From: an uncultured bacterium
GTDB taxonomy: Bacteria; Bacillota; Clostridia; Lachnospirales; Lachnospiraceae
Assembly: GCA_905215775.1 (NCBI GenBank)
Contig: CAJMRM010000023.1
Coordinates: 1 to 39,489, forward strand
Length of the DNA: 39,489 nt
Direction: 5' to 3'
Positions 17,412-26,577 of the stretch are shown here, one piece after another. Every line of letters begins with the position of its first letter. The stretch's first letter is position 1. The position numbers and the translations under genes are program-made. Below the pieces are notes generated by a model, which saw nothing but the letters and a program-made list of their open reading frames with translations, had not been told where the DNA came from and did not search any database.

Positions 17412-17440
17412 ATTCTATCACGTTTTCCGCTTCCCGTCCA
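17412..17440 (-). promoter_or_regulatory. SigA-type promoter for folA
   Basis: On the minus strand TGGACG (17440-17435), 17-base spacer, TAGAAT (17417-17412), 27 bases before the folA start. Confidence 0.5.
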
Positions 17441-17468
17441 CATCTGCGTCCGGGGCGCGATTTTGTAC

Positions 17469-17497
17469 TTGATGGTTTTTTCGTTTCCATATATAAT
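17469..17497 (+). promoter_or_regulatory. SigA-type promoter for the ThyX-like gene
   Basis: TTGATG (17469-17474), 17-base spacer, perfect TATAAT (17492-17497). It is divergent from the folA promoter with about 30 bases between the -35 boxes. Confidence 0.65.
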
Positions 17498-17504
17498 GAT
17501 GCCA

Positions 17505-17547
17505 GGGTCAGAGGCTGCGAAACATACAGGACTTCCGGCTCTGGTCC
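17505..17547 (+). promoter_or_regulatory. Stem-loop at the 5' end of the ThyX-like mRNA
   Basis: GGGTCAGAG (17505-17513) pairs with CTCTGGTCC (17539-17547) over nine bases, two of them G-U, closing a 25-base loop. The predicted transcript start is about 17504, so this stem would cap the mRNA. It leaves the AGAGAGGAG ribosome site free. It could be a stabilising hairpin or a small regulatory element; no known riboswitch consensus was matched. Confidence 0.35.
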
Positions 17548-17571
17548 CGCCAAGAGAGGAGAATCGACCAT

Positions 17572-18198
17572 ATGATAAAATTTGAGCGCACAAGCGTCAT
17601 GAACCTGGAAAACGCCATCCGCGGTGCCAGAAACCCCATGAACAGCTGGGGACGGATGGACAGCGCCTATGATGAAGATGGAAATTATATCCTGGGACCC
17701 AACGATCTGGATCTGGCAAAGCGGCTCCGCAGGGCCGGCAGCGACCATAGAAAATACGTCCGCCAGATCTTTGTCTCCGTGGACATCACCGCCCCCCTGT
17801 ACTGGTGGAAGGAATACGACACCTACAAGGTAGCCACCGTGGCCAACTCCACCAGCACCATGCACAAGATCCACTCTAAGCCCTTTTCCATCGACGATTT
17901 CAGCCACGACCACATGACGCCGGAGACCCTGGCCTTCATGGAGACCGTCGTTGGAAGGCTGGAGGCCATCCGGTTAAAATATATGGAGGAAGGAAAAAAT
18001 AAGGAGGACTGGTACGACATGATCCAGCTCCTTCCCTCCAGCTACAACCAGATGCGTACCTGCACCATGAATTACGAGACCCTGATCAACATCTATTACG
18101 CCAGAAAAGCCCACAAGCTGGAGGAGTGGCACTCCTTCTGCCGCTGGATCGAATCCCTTCCCTATGCAAAGGAGCTAATCGTCGCGGCGGAGGAATAG
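17572..18198 (+). CDS. ThyX-superfamily protein without the ThyX signature residues
   Basis: A 208-residue protein that appears to share the fold of flavin-dependent thymidylate synthase. The segment APLYWWKEYDTYKVATVANS (74-93) with STSTMHKI occupies the place of the ThyX signature RHRxxSxNExSxRY, but the RHR is replaced and extra residues are inserted. The segment LPSSYNQMRTCTMNYETL (154-171) with INIYYARKAHKLEEW matches the ThyX C-terminal helix pattern (N..L..F..LR...AQ.EIR), though the AQ.EIR end is altered. Loss of the signature suggests it is not a standard dTMP synthase. Related forms occur in clostridia and, I believe, their phages. The divergent pairing with folA suggests a role near folate or dUMP metabolism. 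Own promoter; AGAGAGGAG precedes the ATG. Confidence 0.75.
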   Translation: MIKFERTSVMNLENAIRGARNPMNSWGRMDSAYDEDGNYILGPNDLDLAKRLRRAGSDHRKYVRQIFVSVDITAPLYWWKEYDTYKVATVANSTSTMHKIHSKPFSIDDFSHDHMTPETLAFMETVVGRLEAIRLKYMEEGKNKEDWYDMIQLLPSSYNQMRTCTMNYETLINIYYARKAHKLEEWHSFCRWIESLPYAKELIVAAEE

Positions 18199-18215
18199 CC
18201 CTCCCTGCATCCTGT

Positions 18216-18252
18216 GATCCCGGTATTTTTAAAATACCGGGATCTCTTTCTG
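18216..18252. terminator. Convergent terminator overlapping the end of addA
   Basis: GATCCCGGTATTTT (18216-18229) and AAAATACCGGGATC (18231-18244) form a perfect 14-base inverted repeat followed by TCTTTCT on the plus strand. One arm encodes the last codons of addA, whose stop is at 18231-18229. Confidence 0.75.
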
Positions 18253-21200
18253 TAACGCCAGGGAATAAAGAAACGCCTGCCGGACCGTTTTTCCTGTGAT
18301 CTGCTCCAGGGCCCGTCTGTAATAAATGAGCTGCAGCCGGTAGCGGTCCAGGAGCACCGTCTCCTCCCCCTCTCTGATCCGGTCTGTTTTATAATCCACC
18401 AGCACAGCCCCGTCCCCGTCCTCAAACCAGGCGTCGATGATGCCCTGGATCAGCACCAGCTCGTCGGAATCAGCCTCGTCCATCTCCCGGGCGGGGATCC
18501 CCACCACAAACTGCTGCTCCTTTTGGAGCCTTCCCTCTTCGTCCGCCCTTCTCATCCGTTCTGCCAGGGGCGTCTGGAAAAACCTCCAGAGAACGCCGGG
18601 CTGTACCAGCCGCAGGGCCTCCTCTGCCATAAGTCCCTGGGCTTTTATGGCATCCAGCTGCGCCTTCAGATCCCCAAAAGAGACCGCATCCTTAAAGGAC
18701 AGAAGCTCCAGGGCCCGATGATAGGCCGTTCCCCGGACTGCGCCGCCGGGACGGGAAATACGGCCCTGCTCCCGTTCCTCTTCCTCTCCCTTCCGGAGAA
18801 AGGCCGGGACCGTGGGAAGGAAATCGCTTTCTCCGTCGTCTACAAACTGTCCCTGCTCCTTCAGCTCTGAAACCGACATCTTGGCATGGAGCCCGATGTC
18901 CGCCTCATGGGGATAGGGACGGCAAAGCTGCTCCAGGACCTCCGGAGGACAGGGATCCCCCTCTTCCCTGAGCCGCTTAAGCTCCAGGTACGTCTCCGCC
19001 TTCCAGGCCTGGCTCCTGGCTGCCTCCTTCAGAAGCTCCTCCGCCGGGATACAGGTGACGGAAAGAGAGGCCCTGGCATTTTCCGAGGCCATTAAAAGCC
19101 AGTCCAGATAGGAACCGGCAGCGCTTAAGAATGTAAACGGCAGCTCCCGCCTTCCGGAGATCCCGCCCCATTTTTCCGTATGGCGGCCCAGATACCGGTC
19201 TCCGGCTGTGATGAACAGCTTTTCCTTTGCCCGGGTCATGGCCACATAGAGGATCCGCAGCTCCTCCCCCATGCTCTCCAGGTTCATCTTCCGGCTCAGG
19301 ACATTTTTCTTAAGGGTAGGGGCCTTCACCTTCCGTTCCAGATCCAGGTAGTCCGTGGCGATCCCCAGTTTATCGTCAATCAGAATCTTTCCCCTGGCGT
19401 CCTGCCGGTTGAATTTCTTTCCGGCCCCGGCTAAAAATACCACGGGAAATTCCAGTCCCTTGCTTTTATGGATGCTCATGATCCGCACCGTATCATCGTT
19501 TTCCCCGGCCCTGGCCGCCTCCCCGAAATCTGTATTGTATTTCTTCAGCCGCTCGATATAGCGGATAAAATCAAACAGGCTCTGGTAGCTGGTGGTCTCA
19601 AAGGCACAGGCCTTTTCCACCAGCATATCCAGGTTGGCCTGGCGCGCCTTTCCCGCCGGCATGGCAGAAACGTAATCGTAATAGCCGGTGCGCTCGAAGA
19701 TCTTCCAGATCAGCCGGTGGACCGGCAGATATCCGGCCTCCTTCCGCAGGATCTGAAGGAGTTTTTGAAATTTTTCCAGTTTTTTATATAATTCATCCCC
19801 AGCAAAGGCCTCTGCACCGGCCTCCAGGAAATGCCGGACCGCCCCGTAAAAGCCGGGATCCTGGCCCTTGTCCGCACACCGTTTAAATTCTGCCATGACC
19901 ACCGCCAGATCATGGTCCGTCAGCCCGCCTATGGGCGATCTAAGGACTCCGGCCAGAGGGATATCCTGCATGGGATTGTCAATGACGGCCAGCATATTTA
20001 AGACCGTCTCCACCTCCACAGCCGTGAAATATCCCGTCCTGGAATCAGCAAAGGCCGGGATCCCCTCGGCGCTTAAGACCCGTAAAAATTCCTCAGCCCA
20101 TCCGCTTAAGCTCCGCAAGAGGATGACGATATCCCGCCGTTTTAAGGGCTCATACCGTCCCTCCTTTCCGTTCCATACCTTCATCCCCCGGTCCGGATCC
20201 GTCAGCTCCCGGATCTTTGAGGCAATGAGTCTGGCCTCGGCCTCCTTTTCCGTCAGATCGGCCTTTTCCTCATCCATGGAAAGGAACAGGTCCTCCCCGG
20301 TGTCCAGAAGGAGCAGCTCCGTCCTGGCCTGGCCCTCTCTCTCCGTCTCCGGATATCCCGCCCCCGGATACAGGGCCGCGTCCTCCGTGTACTGGATGTT
20401 CCCCAGGCTCTTTGTCATGATGCTGTAAAAAATGTCATTGACAGAGGCCAGCACCTCCGGGCGGCTCCGGAAGTTTTTGTGAAGCTCGATCTTCTGGTAC
20501 GGCCCTTCCTCTTTTTTGTAGGACTCATATTTCTCCATAAAAAGTTCCGGTCTTGCCAGGCGGAATTTATAGATGCTCTGCTTCACATCCCCCACCATGA
20601 ACACGTTGGGTTTCCCGTACCGCTCCCTGGAGATCAGGCGGATCAGCGTTTCCTGGACCTCGTTGCTGTCCTGGTACTCGTCCACCAGGATCTCCTCGTA
20701 AAGCCCTGCCAGCTCGTCGGCCGCCGGGCCAGGGCTGTGGTCCCGGGAACCGGCAGTGAGGATATCCAGGGCAAAGTGCTCCAGATCATTGAAATCCACC
20801 AGATTTTTCTCCTCCTTGGCCTCCTGGAACCGGGCTGTAAACTCCTCTGCCAGCTCCAGGAGCATGAGGACCGGCTCCCGGCTGTTTAAAAGGTCCCCAT
20901 AGATGCGTTCCGGGTCCTCCGGCACATAAAGGGCCTTCATCTTCTTTACGCCGTCCTTGACCCGGTTCCGGAGCTCCGAAACGGCCTCCTTTTTCTCCGG
21001 GTCCACATCCTTTCCCCGCACAGCGGCCAGGCGGCCGAACATGGGGGCGGAGAGGATCCCGCAGATCTCTTTATACGTTTCTGCCTCCGAAAGCCGCTCC
21101 ATGGCCCGCAGATCCTCCTGGAGCATGGGGATATACGCCTGGGGGCCGTTCTCCTCCCCGGCAGTCTCCAGGGCCTCTGACAGCTGCTCTGCAAACTCGC

Positions 21201-21885
21201 CCGCCTGCCTTTTCACATCCCGCACCAGAAACCGCATCCATTCTGCGTTCTCCAATCCGTCCAGGTCCCCGTCTGTCTCCTCTGAAAGCTCTTTTTTACA
21301 GGCGGCGATCCACTGGCCCGGCCAGGGGTTGCTCTGGGAAAATCTCCACACCTGTAAAATATAATCCTCCAGGCCGCCGTCGGCCTTTCCAGAGGCATAG
21401 GTGTCCACGAACCGCAGGAACCGGCCATCCTCCCGGCCATAATAGTCCTCCAGGAGCTCCTTCATCACGTCGGCCTGGAGGAGCAGAAGCTCTCCCTCAT
21501 CGCCGATGCGGAACCCCGGATCGATGTCCAGCTCATTAAAATGCTCCCTGAGGAGCTTCAGACAGAAGCTGTCGATGGTGGTGATCCGCGCATGGTGAAT
21601 CAGGCTGGTCTGGCGCTCCAGGTTCCGGTCCCCGGGCTCCTCCTCCAGCCGTTTTTCCAGGGCATCCCCGATCCGCTCCCGCATCTCTGCCGCCGCCGCA
21701 TTGGTAAAGGTCATGACCAAAAGCCGGTCAATGTCCACCGGATGGTCCGGGTCCGTCACCATGCGGACGATCCGTTCCACCAGCACCGCCGTCTTTCCGC
21801 TGCCCGCCGCTGCCGACACCAGAAGATTCCTTCCCCTGGCGTCGATGACCTGCTGCTGCTCCTTCGTCCATTTCATTTCAGCCAT
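18229..21885 (-). CDS. addA: AddA, helicase-nuclease subunit of AddAB recombination complex
   Basis: A 1218-residue UvrD-type helicase with a C-terminal RecB-type nuclease. It resects double-strand DNA ends with AddB and responds to Chi sites. Motifs seen are Walker A SAAAGSGKTAVLVERI (residues 24-39), DEYQDSN (motif II, near 405), HKNFRSRPEVL, SIHKSKGLEFPVV, YVAMTRAKEKL, and the nuclease motif VLVDYKTDR (near 1163). All are intact and length is typical. The start at 21885 has GGAGG upstream and overlaps the end of addB by 8 bases, so translation is coupled. The last codons form one arm of the convergent terminator. Confidence 0.97.
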   Translation of the reverse strand: MAEMKWTKEQQQVIDARGRNLLVSAAAGSGKTAVLVERIVRMVTDPDHPVDIDRLLVMTFTNAAAAEMRERIGDALEKRLEEEPGDRNLERQTSLIHHARITTIDSFCLKLLREHFNELDIDPGFRIGDEGELLLLQADVMKELLEDYYGREDGRFLRFVDTYASGKADGGLEDYILQVWRFSQSNPWPGQWIAACKKELSEETDGDLDGLENAEWMRFLVRDVKRQAGEFAEQLSEALETAGEENGPQAYIPMLQEDLRAMERLSEAETYKEICGILSAPMFGRLAAVRGKDVDPEKKEAVSELRNRVKDGVKKMKALYVPEDPERIYGDLLNSREPVLMLLELAEEFTARFQEAKEEKNLVDFNDLEHFALDILTAGSRDHSPGPAADELAGLYEEILVDEYQDSNEVQETLIRLISRERYGKPNVFMVGDVKQSIYKFRLARPELFMEKYESYKKEEGPYQKIELHKNFRSRPEVLASVNDIFYSIMTKSLGNIQYTEDAALYPGAGYPETEREGQARTELLLLDTGEDLFLSMDEEKADLTEKEAEARLIASKIRELTDPDRGMKVWNGKEGRYEPLKRRDIVILLRSLSGWAEEFLRVLSAEGIPAFADSRTGYFTAVEVETVLNMLAVIDNPMQDIPLAGVLRSPIGGLTDHDLAVVMAEFKRCADKGQDPGFYGAVRHFLEAGAEAFAGDELYKKLEKFQKLLQILRKEAGYLPVHRLIWKIFERTGYYDYVSAMPAGKARQANLDMLVEKACAFETTSYQSLFDFIRYIERLKKYNTDFGEAARAGENDDTVRIMSIHKSKGLEFPVVFLAGAGKKFNRQDARGKILIDDKLGIATDYLDLERKVKAPTLKKNVLSRKMNLESMGEELRILYVAMTRAKEKLFITAGDRYLGRHTEKWGGISGRRELPFTFLSAAGSYLDWLLMASENARASLSVTCIPAEELLKEAARSQAWKAETYLELKRLREEGDPCPPEVLEQLCRPYPHEADIGLHAKMSVSELKEQGQFVDDGESDFLPTVPAFLRKGEEEEREQGRISRPGGAVRGTAYHRALELLSFKDAVSFGDLKAQLDAIKAQGLMAEEALRLVQPGVLWRFFQTPLAERMRRADEEGRLQKEQQFVVGIPAREMDEADSDELVLIQGIIDAWFEDGDGAVLVDYKTDRIREGEETVLLDRYRLQLIYYRRALEQITGKTVRQAFLYSLALQKEIPVF

Positions 21886-24800
21886 TTTCCGTTCCTCCCT
21901 CCTGGTCCATGGTCTCCTCCTCCGGTTCCTCCTCTTCCAGTTCCTTTTCGATCTCCTTCCAGATCTCCTCCGGCTTCATGGACTTAAATCTCCGGAACCC
22001 GTATCCGGAGGTCTTAAGGTCAAAGCCGCAGATGCTGTGGTAGGGGCAGTAATCGCAGGCAGTCCTCTGGCCCTGCTTCCAGGGATTCACTGAAACGACG
22101 CCGTCCAGGATCTCCTCTCCCATCTCCCGGAGGCTTCTGGAAACGAAGCCGGAAAGGGCCGAAAACCGCTCTCCCCCGGCCACTGACGACCGGGTCTCCT
22201 GGATGATCCCGTCCTTTAAGGCCACCGGGATCACATCAGACTCCTTTTCGATCTCCCGGTCCAGATGGCGGATCACATCCAGGCTGCTGTTGACCAGCCC
22301 GTTCATCCGGAGCTTTTTAAGGATCCCCGCTTCGATCTCCTCCGGCGTCATATCTCCCTGCCGCTCGATCACCGGATCGTCGATGTGATAATAAAAGATC
22401 CCTGCGGGAACTGCCTTTTTCCCCGGATGGAGCTTTTCCTCCAGCCTGAGGGCCGCGTCCATATAGACCACCAGCTGGAGCTGGAGTCCATGGTAAAGCA
22501 GGGACAGGTCAAAGGAGGTGCTCCCGGACTTATAATCCATGATCTTTACCAGGACCCGGTCCTCCTCCTCTAAAATGTCCATCCGGTCGATCCGTCCCCG
22601 CAGGTTTAACGCCTCCCCGCCCCGTAAGGGGATCCGGGTGCTCACATCCACCTCAAACTCCTCCGGCTCAAAATCGCCCTTCCGTAACTGATGGATCAGG
22701 GCGCGGATGGTCCGGTCTGCGATCCGCTCCACCTTCCGCTCCAGATAGCTGTTTCTGGCAGAGCTCTTTAAGATCGTATTCCTGTACTCTAAGGCCACCT
22801 GGCTCACACATTCCTTCACCAGGGCCCTCCGCTTTTCGTCGCTGATGGCGCAGAAATCCATGCCTCTGGCCCTTACCTCACTGAAAAACAGGTCGATGGA
22901 CCGGTGGAACAGGTTTCCCATGTCCGAAAAATCCAGCTCATACTCCCGCCGTTTCTTAAGCTCCAGTCCATGGCTCAAAAAATGGGCGTAGGCGCAGGCC
23001 GCATATCCCTCCATTCTGGTGACGCTGCCGTTCAGGATGGTCCCGTAAAGAGCCCTGGCCGCCTCCCGGCCGATGCCGTGATCCCTGTACGAATAGGAAC
23101 ATGCCTCCGCCAGGGCTTCCATCCGCTCCTTTTCCAGATCCTCCCGGGACAAAAGCCCATAAAGCATGGCCGCCTCCCGGTCCCGTTCCATGGACTCCGG
23201 ATCCTGGAGCCAGCTTATGACCGCCCGCTTTGCCGCGGTCCTGTGGATGGCCGCCTCCTTAAGCTCTGAGGCCCCCTGTACGGGAACCACCGGAAACCGT
23301 TTTTTCATCTGGCCTATGAGGCTGGAAGGCCGCAGGGTCTTCCCGGAGGCCGAAAGCACTGGATAGGAAAGGGTCAAAAGCTCCGACGGCTTCGTCATCA
23401 TCAGATACAGGTAAAACCGCTGCATAAAGCCCTCTTCCCTGGCCGTGGGCGCCAGCTCCAGATCGTTCCTTTTTAAGATCTCCCGTTCCTGTTCCGTGAG
23501 GATCCCGCCTTTTCCTGTGTCTGCCGGGACAACGCCCTCGTTTACCCCCACAAAAAACAGGGCGCGGATCCCCGAAAGCCTTGTCCTTTTCAGATCTCCC
23601 GCCACCACCCGGTCGGCTCCTGCCGGGATCATGCCCACCTTAAGCTCCGAAAGCCCCGCGCTTAAGATCTCCAGGTACTCCTTTCTGGACACCGTCTCGG
23701 TCCCCAGGAGCTCATAAAGCCGTTCAAACAGCTCCATGACCAGGCCATAGATCTCCTCATACTCCCGGGCCTCCTTTTCCATTCCCTGGCTGCGGAACTG
23801 CTCCGCCCGGTCCAGAAGCTTCCGCTCCACCTCCAGAGACTGGAGAAGCTCCGCCAGGGCCTCCGTCACCGTGCCAACCGGTGTTCCGCGCTCTCCGGCC
23901 TTTTCCTTAAACGCCTTCAGCGGCCCCAGGATCTCTTCCTTAAATTCATTTAATTCCTTCAGGTTCAGACGGCTGCCGCCCTCAAAGGTCTTTTCCCACT
24001 GGCCTTCCCAGTTTTTTAAGCCCCGGATCCCCATGGCCCGCACATACGTTTCCAGGCGGTCGGTCTTTTCCTCTTCCTCCGTCACCAGCCCGGTCCGCAG
24101 ATACTGGAACATGCTTTCATAATCAAAGCCCCTCCGCAGGATCTCCAGGGCGCTTTTCATAAGCCTTATAAAGGGATTCCCGGACACGTCCTTTTTGCTG
24201 TCCAGGAACAGGGGGATCCCGTTCTCCTCAAACTGGTGCAGGATCTCCTTTTCATACCCCGGCAGATCCCCGCAGACAATGGCGATCTCCCGGTAGCGGA
24301 ACCCATCCTTCTTCACCAGCCGGTGGATCTGGTTCACCACAAAATCCACCTCGTCCGCAGGATTCTCCGCCTGGACCAGACGGATCCCCTCCGCAGGACC
24401 TCCCCAGGGACGGTAGGGATACCGGAACATGGTCCGCTCCAGATGATCCAGCTCCGGCCGCAGGGAAAACCGTTTCAAGGGCCGGTCTGCCAGACGGATA
24501 TCCTGCCCCACAGCCACGCCGTTCTCCTCGGCCAGACGCTTTAATTTCCCGGCCATCTTCCGGCTCATATCGAACAGGTCCGCCTCGTCGCCGGGGCCAT
24601 AAAGATCCGTGTCCCCGGTGGCTGTGACCGTCACATACATCTCCCGGCACAGCTTAAGGAGCTGGCCCAGAAGCCGGTACTGGACCGGAGTAAAGCCCGT
24701 ATAGCCGTCCAGGGCCAGAACGCTGTCCCTTAAAAGCCTGGAGCGCTCCGCCACCCGGCACAGCACGTCCAGCAGCTCCTCCGCCGTAATATACCGTTCC

Positions 24801-25312
24801 CGCATAAACGCCTGGAACGCCCGGTAGATCACATTCATATCCGTAAGCTTTCCCTGGAGTACCTGGCCCATGTCCCCCTTTTCCATCTGCTCCTTTAAGG
24901 CCTCCGGCGTGACGCCGTACTGGTAAAATTCCGACAGCATGGACTTGATCTCATCGATAAAGCCCGTCTGATTCAGATGGGCAGAAAATAAAAGAAGCTG
25001 GTCCTTCTGCTCTCCCGCCAGCTTCCGTAAGACCATGGTCTTTCCCGTATCGTCCAGGATCTCCGGCTGGGGCAGGGAAAGCTCCCCAAAGATCCGGTAG
25101 GCCAGACGCTCAAAGCTGACGATATCTATGTTCATGGTGCCCCGGCACGGATGCAGACGGACGATATCCTTCTGCCCCTGCATGGTGCTCTGCTCCGGTA
25201 CGATGACAAAAAACTGCCTCTGGGGCTCCTTCATGGACCAGTCGATGACCTTCTTATAAATATATTCCGTTTTCCCGGCTCCCGAGCCGCCAGTGATCAG
25301 AGAAAGTGCCAT
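21878..25312 (-). CDS. addB: AddB, nuclease subunit of AddAB recombination complex
   Basis: A 1144-residue partner of AddA. The N-terminus has Walker A ITGGSGAGKTEY (residues 6-17). The C-terminal nuclease domain shows MDYKSG (near 924). The four-cysteine [4Fe-4S] staple typical of AddB is complete: one Cys near 770 (YAACAYAHF) and three in CDYCPYHSIC (near 1084-1093). The gene is the first of the addB-addA pair. AGGAGG lies six bases before the ATG, and a promoter is seen at 25379-25407. The complex repairs breaks by homologous recombination and degrades linear foreign DNA. Confidence 0.97.
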   Translation of the reverse strand: MALSLITGGSGAGKTEYIYKKVIDWSMKEPQRQFFVIVPEQSTMQGQKDIVRLHPCRGTMNIDIVSFERLAYRIFGELSLPQPEILDDTGKTMVLRKLAGEQKDQLLLFSAHLNQTGFIDEIKSMLSEFYQYGVTPEALKEQMEKGDMGQVLQGKLTDMNVIYRAFQAFMRERYITAEELLDVLCRVAERSRLLRDSVLALDGYTGFTPVQYRLLGQLLKLCREMYVTVTATGDTDLYGPGDEADLFDMSRKMAGKLKRLAEENGVAVGQDIRLADRPLKRFSLRPELDHLERTMFRYPYRPWGGPAEGIRLVQAENPADEVDFVVNQIHRLVKKDGFRYREIAIVCGDLPGYEKEILHQFEENGIPLFLDSKKDVSGNPFIRLMKSALEILRRGFDYESMFQYLRTGLVTEEEEKTDRLETYVRAMGIRGLKNWEGQWEKTFEGGSRLNLKELNEFKEEILGPLKAFKEKAGERGTPVGTVTEALAELLQSLEVERKLLDRAEQFRSQGMEKEAREYEEIYGLVMELFERLYELLGTETVSRKEYLEILSAGLSELKVGMIPAGADRVVAGDLKRTRLSGIRALFFVGVNEGVVPADTGKGGILTEQEREILKRNDLELAPTAREEGFMQRFYLYLMMTKPSELLTLSYPVLSASGKTLRPSSLIGQMKKRFPVVPVQGASELKEAAIHRTAAKRAVISWLQDPESMERDREAAMLYGLLSREDLEKERMEALAEACSYSYRDHGIGREAARALYGTILNGSVTRMEGYAACAYAHFLSHGLELKKRREYELDFSDMGNLFHRSIDLFFSEVRARGMDFCAISDEKRRALVKECVSQVALEYRNTILKSSARNSYLERKVERIADRTIRALIHQLRKGDFEPEEFEVDVSTRIPLRGGEALNLRGRIDRMDILEEEDRVLVKIMDYKSGSTSFDLSLLYHGLQLQLVVYMDAALRLEEKLHPGKKAVPAGIFYYHIDDPVIERQGDMTPEEIEAGILKKLRMNGLVNSSLDVIRHLDREIEKESDVIPVALKDGIIQETRSSVAGGERFSALSGFVSRSLREMGEEILDGVVSVNPWKQGQRTACDYCPYHSICGFDLKTSGYGFRRFKSMKPEEIWKEIEKELEEEEPEEETMDQEGGTENG

Positions 25313-25378
25313 GGATACCTCCTGTGTGGTCGTTTATGGTGTCGCGGTGTGCGATGGTATAATACCTGTTTTCCAGAC

Positions 25379-25407
25379 ATTATACCGCGGTTGGAACCTC
25401 CAGTCCA
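25379..25407 (-). promoter_or_regulatory. SigA-type promoter for addBA
   Basis: On the minus strand TGGACT (25407-25402), 17-base spacer, perfect TATAAT (25384-25379), 67 bases before the addB start. Confidence 0.55.
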
Positions 25408-25501
25408 CTGGCTGGGGCTGGATTTTTCGGCTCCGTGTATATTTTCCAGAAACTGGGGAGCGCTGTCTGGCCTGGCTCCCGATTGGATCCATATATCTTT
25501 T

Positions 25502-26077
25502 CTATCGCTGTAACACAAGATTCTCCAAAATCACTCCAACATACTCATCATAGCCCTTTTCAATGTCCATAATGAACAATTTTTCGCCGATCACCATAGC
25601 GTAACAATCGAACCAGTCGTATTCCGAACCTGGAGCGTAATAAATACGTTTTCCCCCTATTTCCTCTTCCGTAAACAGGTTCGGATTGCTTTCCATGATT
25701 TCCTCCAGCTGCTGTTTCCCATTATTGGATCTGTATGTACACAGTTCTAATTTGAACGTATCCTCATTTACCTCACATTCATACGTCACAGCGATATAGC
25801 TTATCGCAACAGAAACGCCGGTATCAGCCGCACTAAAGCCAGCCGTGTTTGAAGGCGCCGTGCTTCTGTCCGCCGCCTGGGAATCTAAAACGAAAACGCC
25901 TTCATCGCTGTCAGCTAAAAAACCTTCAATAGAATCATACTCTGTATTTGCAAGTGATTCATGGATCACTTCATTCTGGAGCAGCTGGTCCGGGTCAGAA
26001 GCTGACATTTCAGCGCTGTTCTGGCAGCCGGTCAGTCCCAGGACCAGCAGAATAGACATTCCTATAAGTTTTTTCAT
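25502..26077 (-). CDS. Small lipoprotein of unknown function
   Basis: A 191-residue exported lipoprotein. The signal peptide ends in a lipobox (LGLTGC, lipidated Cys18). The mature part is acidic and Ser/Ala-rich up to about residue 90. A compact domain follows (AISYIAVTYECEVNEDTFKL to the C-terminus) with two cysteines and strand-like blocks (IYYAPGSEYDWFDCYAMVIG, LFIMDIEKG). I do not recognise the family. The start at 26077 is chosen for its strong AAAGGAGGAG site and clean signal peptide. A longer frame upstream lacks both. The gene appears monocistronic. Likely anchored on the outer face of the membrane. Confidence 0.8.
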   Translation of the reverse strand: MKKLIGMSILLVLGLTGCQNSAEMSASDPDQLLQNEVIHESLANTEYDSIEGFLADSDEGVFVLDSQAADRSTAPSNTAGFSAADTGVSVAISYIAVTYECEVNEDTFKLELCTYRSNNGKQQLEEIMESNPNLFTEEEIGGKRIYYAPGSEYDWFDCYAMVIGEKLFIMDIEKGYDEYVGVILENLVLQR

Positions 26078-26186
26078 GTTTGCTCCTCCTTTCGATTCCT
26101 GGTACAAAAAACCGGTGAGATAAAATATCCCATCGGCTAAGTTCGTGTATCTGGCTGTGGTTCTGATCACCATATGAAACCGTACT

Positions 26187-26408
26187 TTACTCCTCGCTCC
26201 GCGCTTTCCTGCGTTTCAACGCTTCTAATATGGTATCTGCATTTTCGGTATTTGTAACCTCCGGATAGTCCGCTTCAAACTGCACAAGCAACTCCTTTGA
26301 CCGTTTTTCTTCATCACGGACTGCCTGATAGACTTTTTCAAGATCACCTGCCTTATTATTACTGTATCAGTCAACCGTGATATTGTCAATAATTTTAATA
26401 CCTTTGAA
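26187..26408 (-). pseudogene. Remnant of an unidentified gene (C-terminal fragment)
   Basis: Between the lipoprotein and the large surface protein, one minus-strand frame reads coherently for about 70 codons. It runs KKFKGIKIIDNITVD, then an in-frame TGA at 26369-26367, then YSNNKAGDLEKVYQAVRDEE and onward to ALKRRKARSEE and a stop at 26187. There is no start codon or ribosome site, and the upstream end runs into a terminator. The composition is charged and helical, and lower in GC than the flanks. It looks like the C-terminal end of a decayed, possibly mobile-element gene. I cannot name the family. Confidence 0.5.
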
Positions 26409-26414
26409 TTTTTT

Positions 26415-26463
26415 ATAAAAAGGCCAGCGTGGAAAGCATTTCTGCCTTTCACGCTGGCCTTTG
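26415..26463 (-). terminator. Rho-independent terminator downstream of the large surface protein
   Basis: On the minus strand AAAGGCCAGCGTGAAAG pairs with CTTTCCACGCTGGCCTTT, with one bulge, followed by a short T run. It lies about 115 bases after the stop of the 791-residue protein gene. Confidence 0.75.
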
Positions 26464-26577
26464 CCTTTGTAACGTTCATATAGCTGATGTCTGATCGTTG
26501 TTTTCAGATTTCTTCCTTATTGGGCATCAGCATCTCTGCGTCTCCCTTTCCCCAAAGCCTGTGATCACTGGCTGCGT

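Noticed and set aside
18229..25312. Many long open frames antisense or out of frame to addA and addB
   Set aside because: They are shadows in GC-rich coding sequence, lack ribosome sites and show no family motifs.
26225..26479. 84-codon open frame on the minus strand
   Set aside because: It reads through a terminator hairpin, has a skewed composition and lies out of frame with the coherent remnant.
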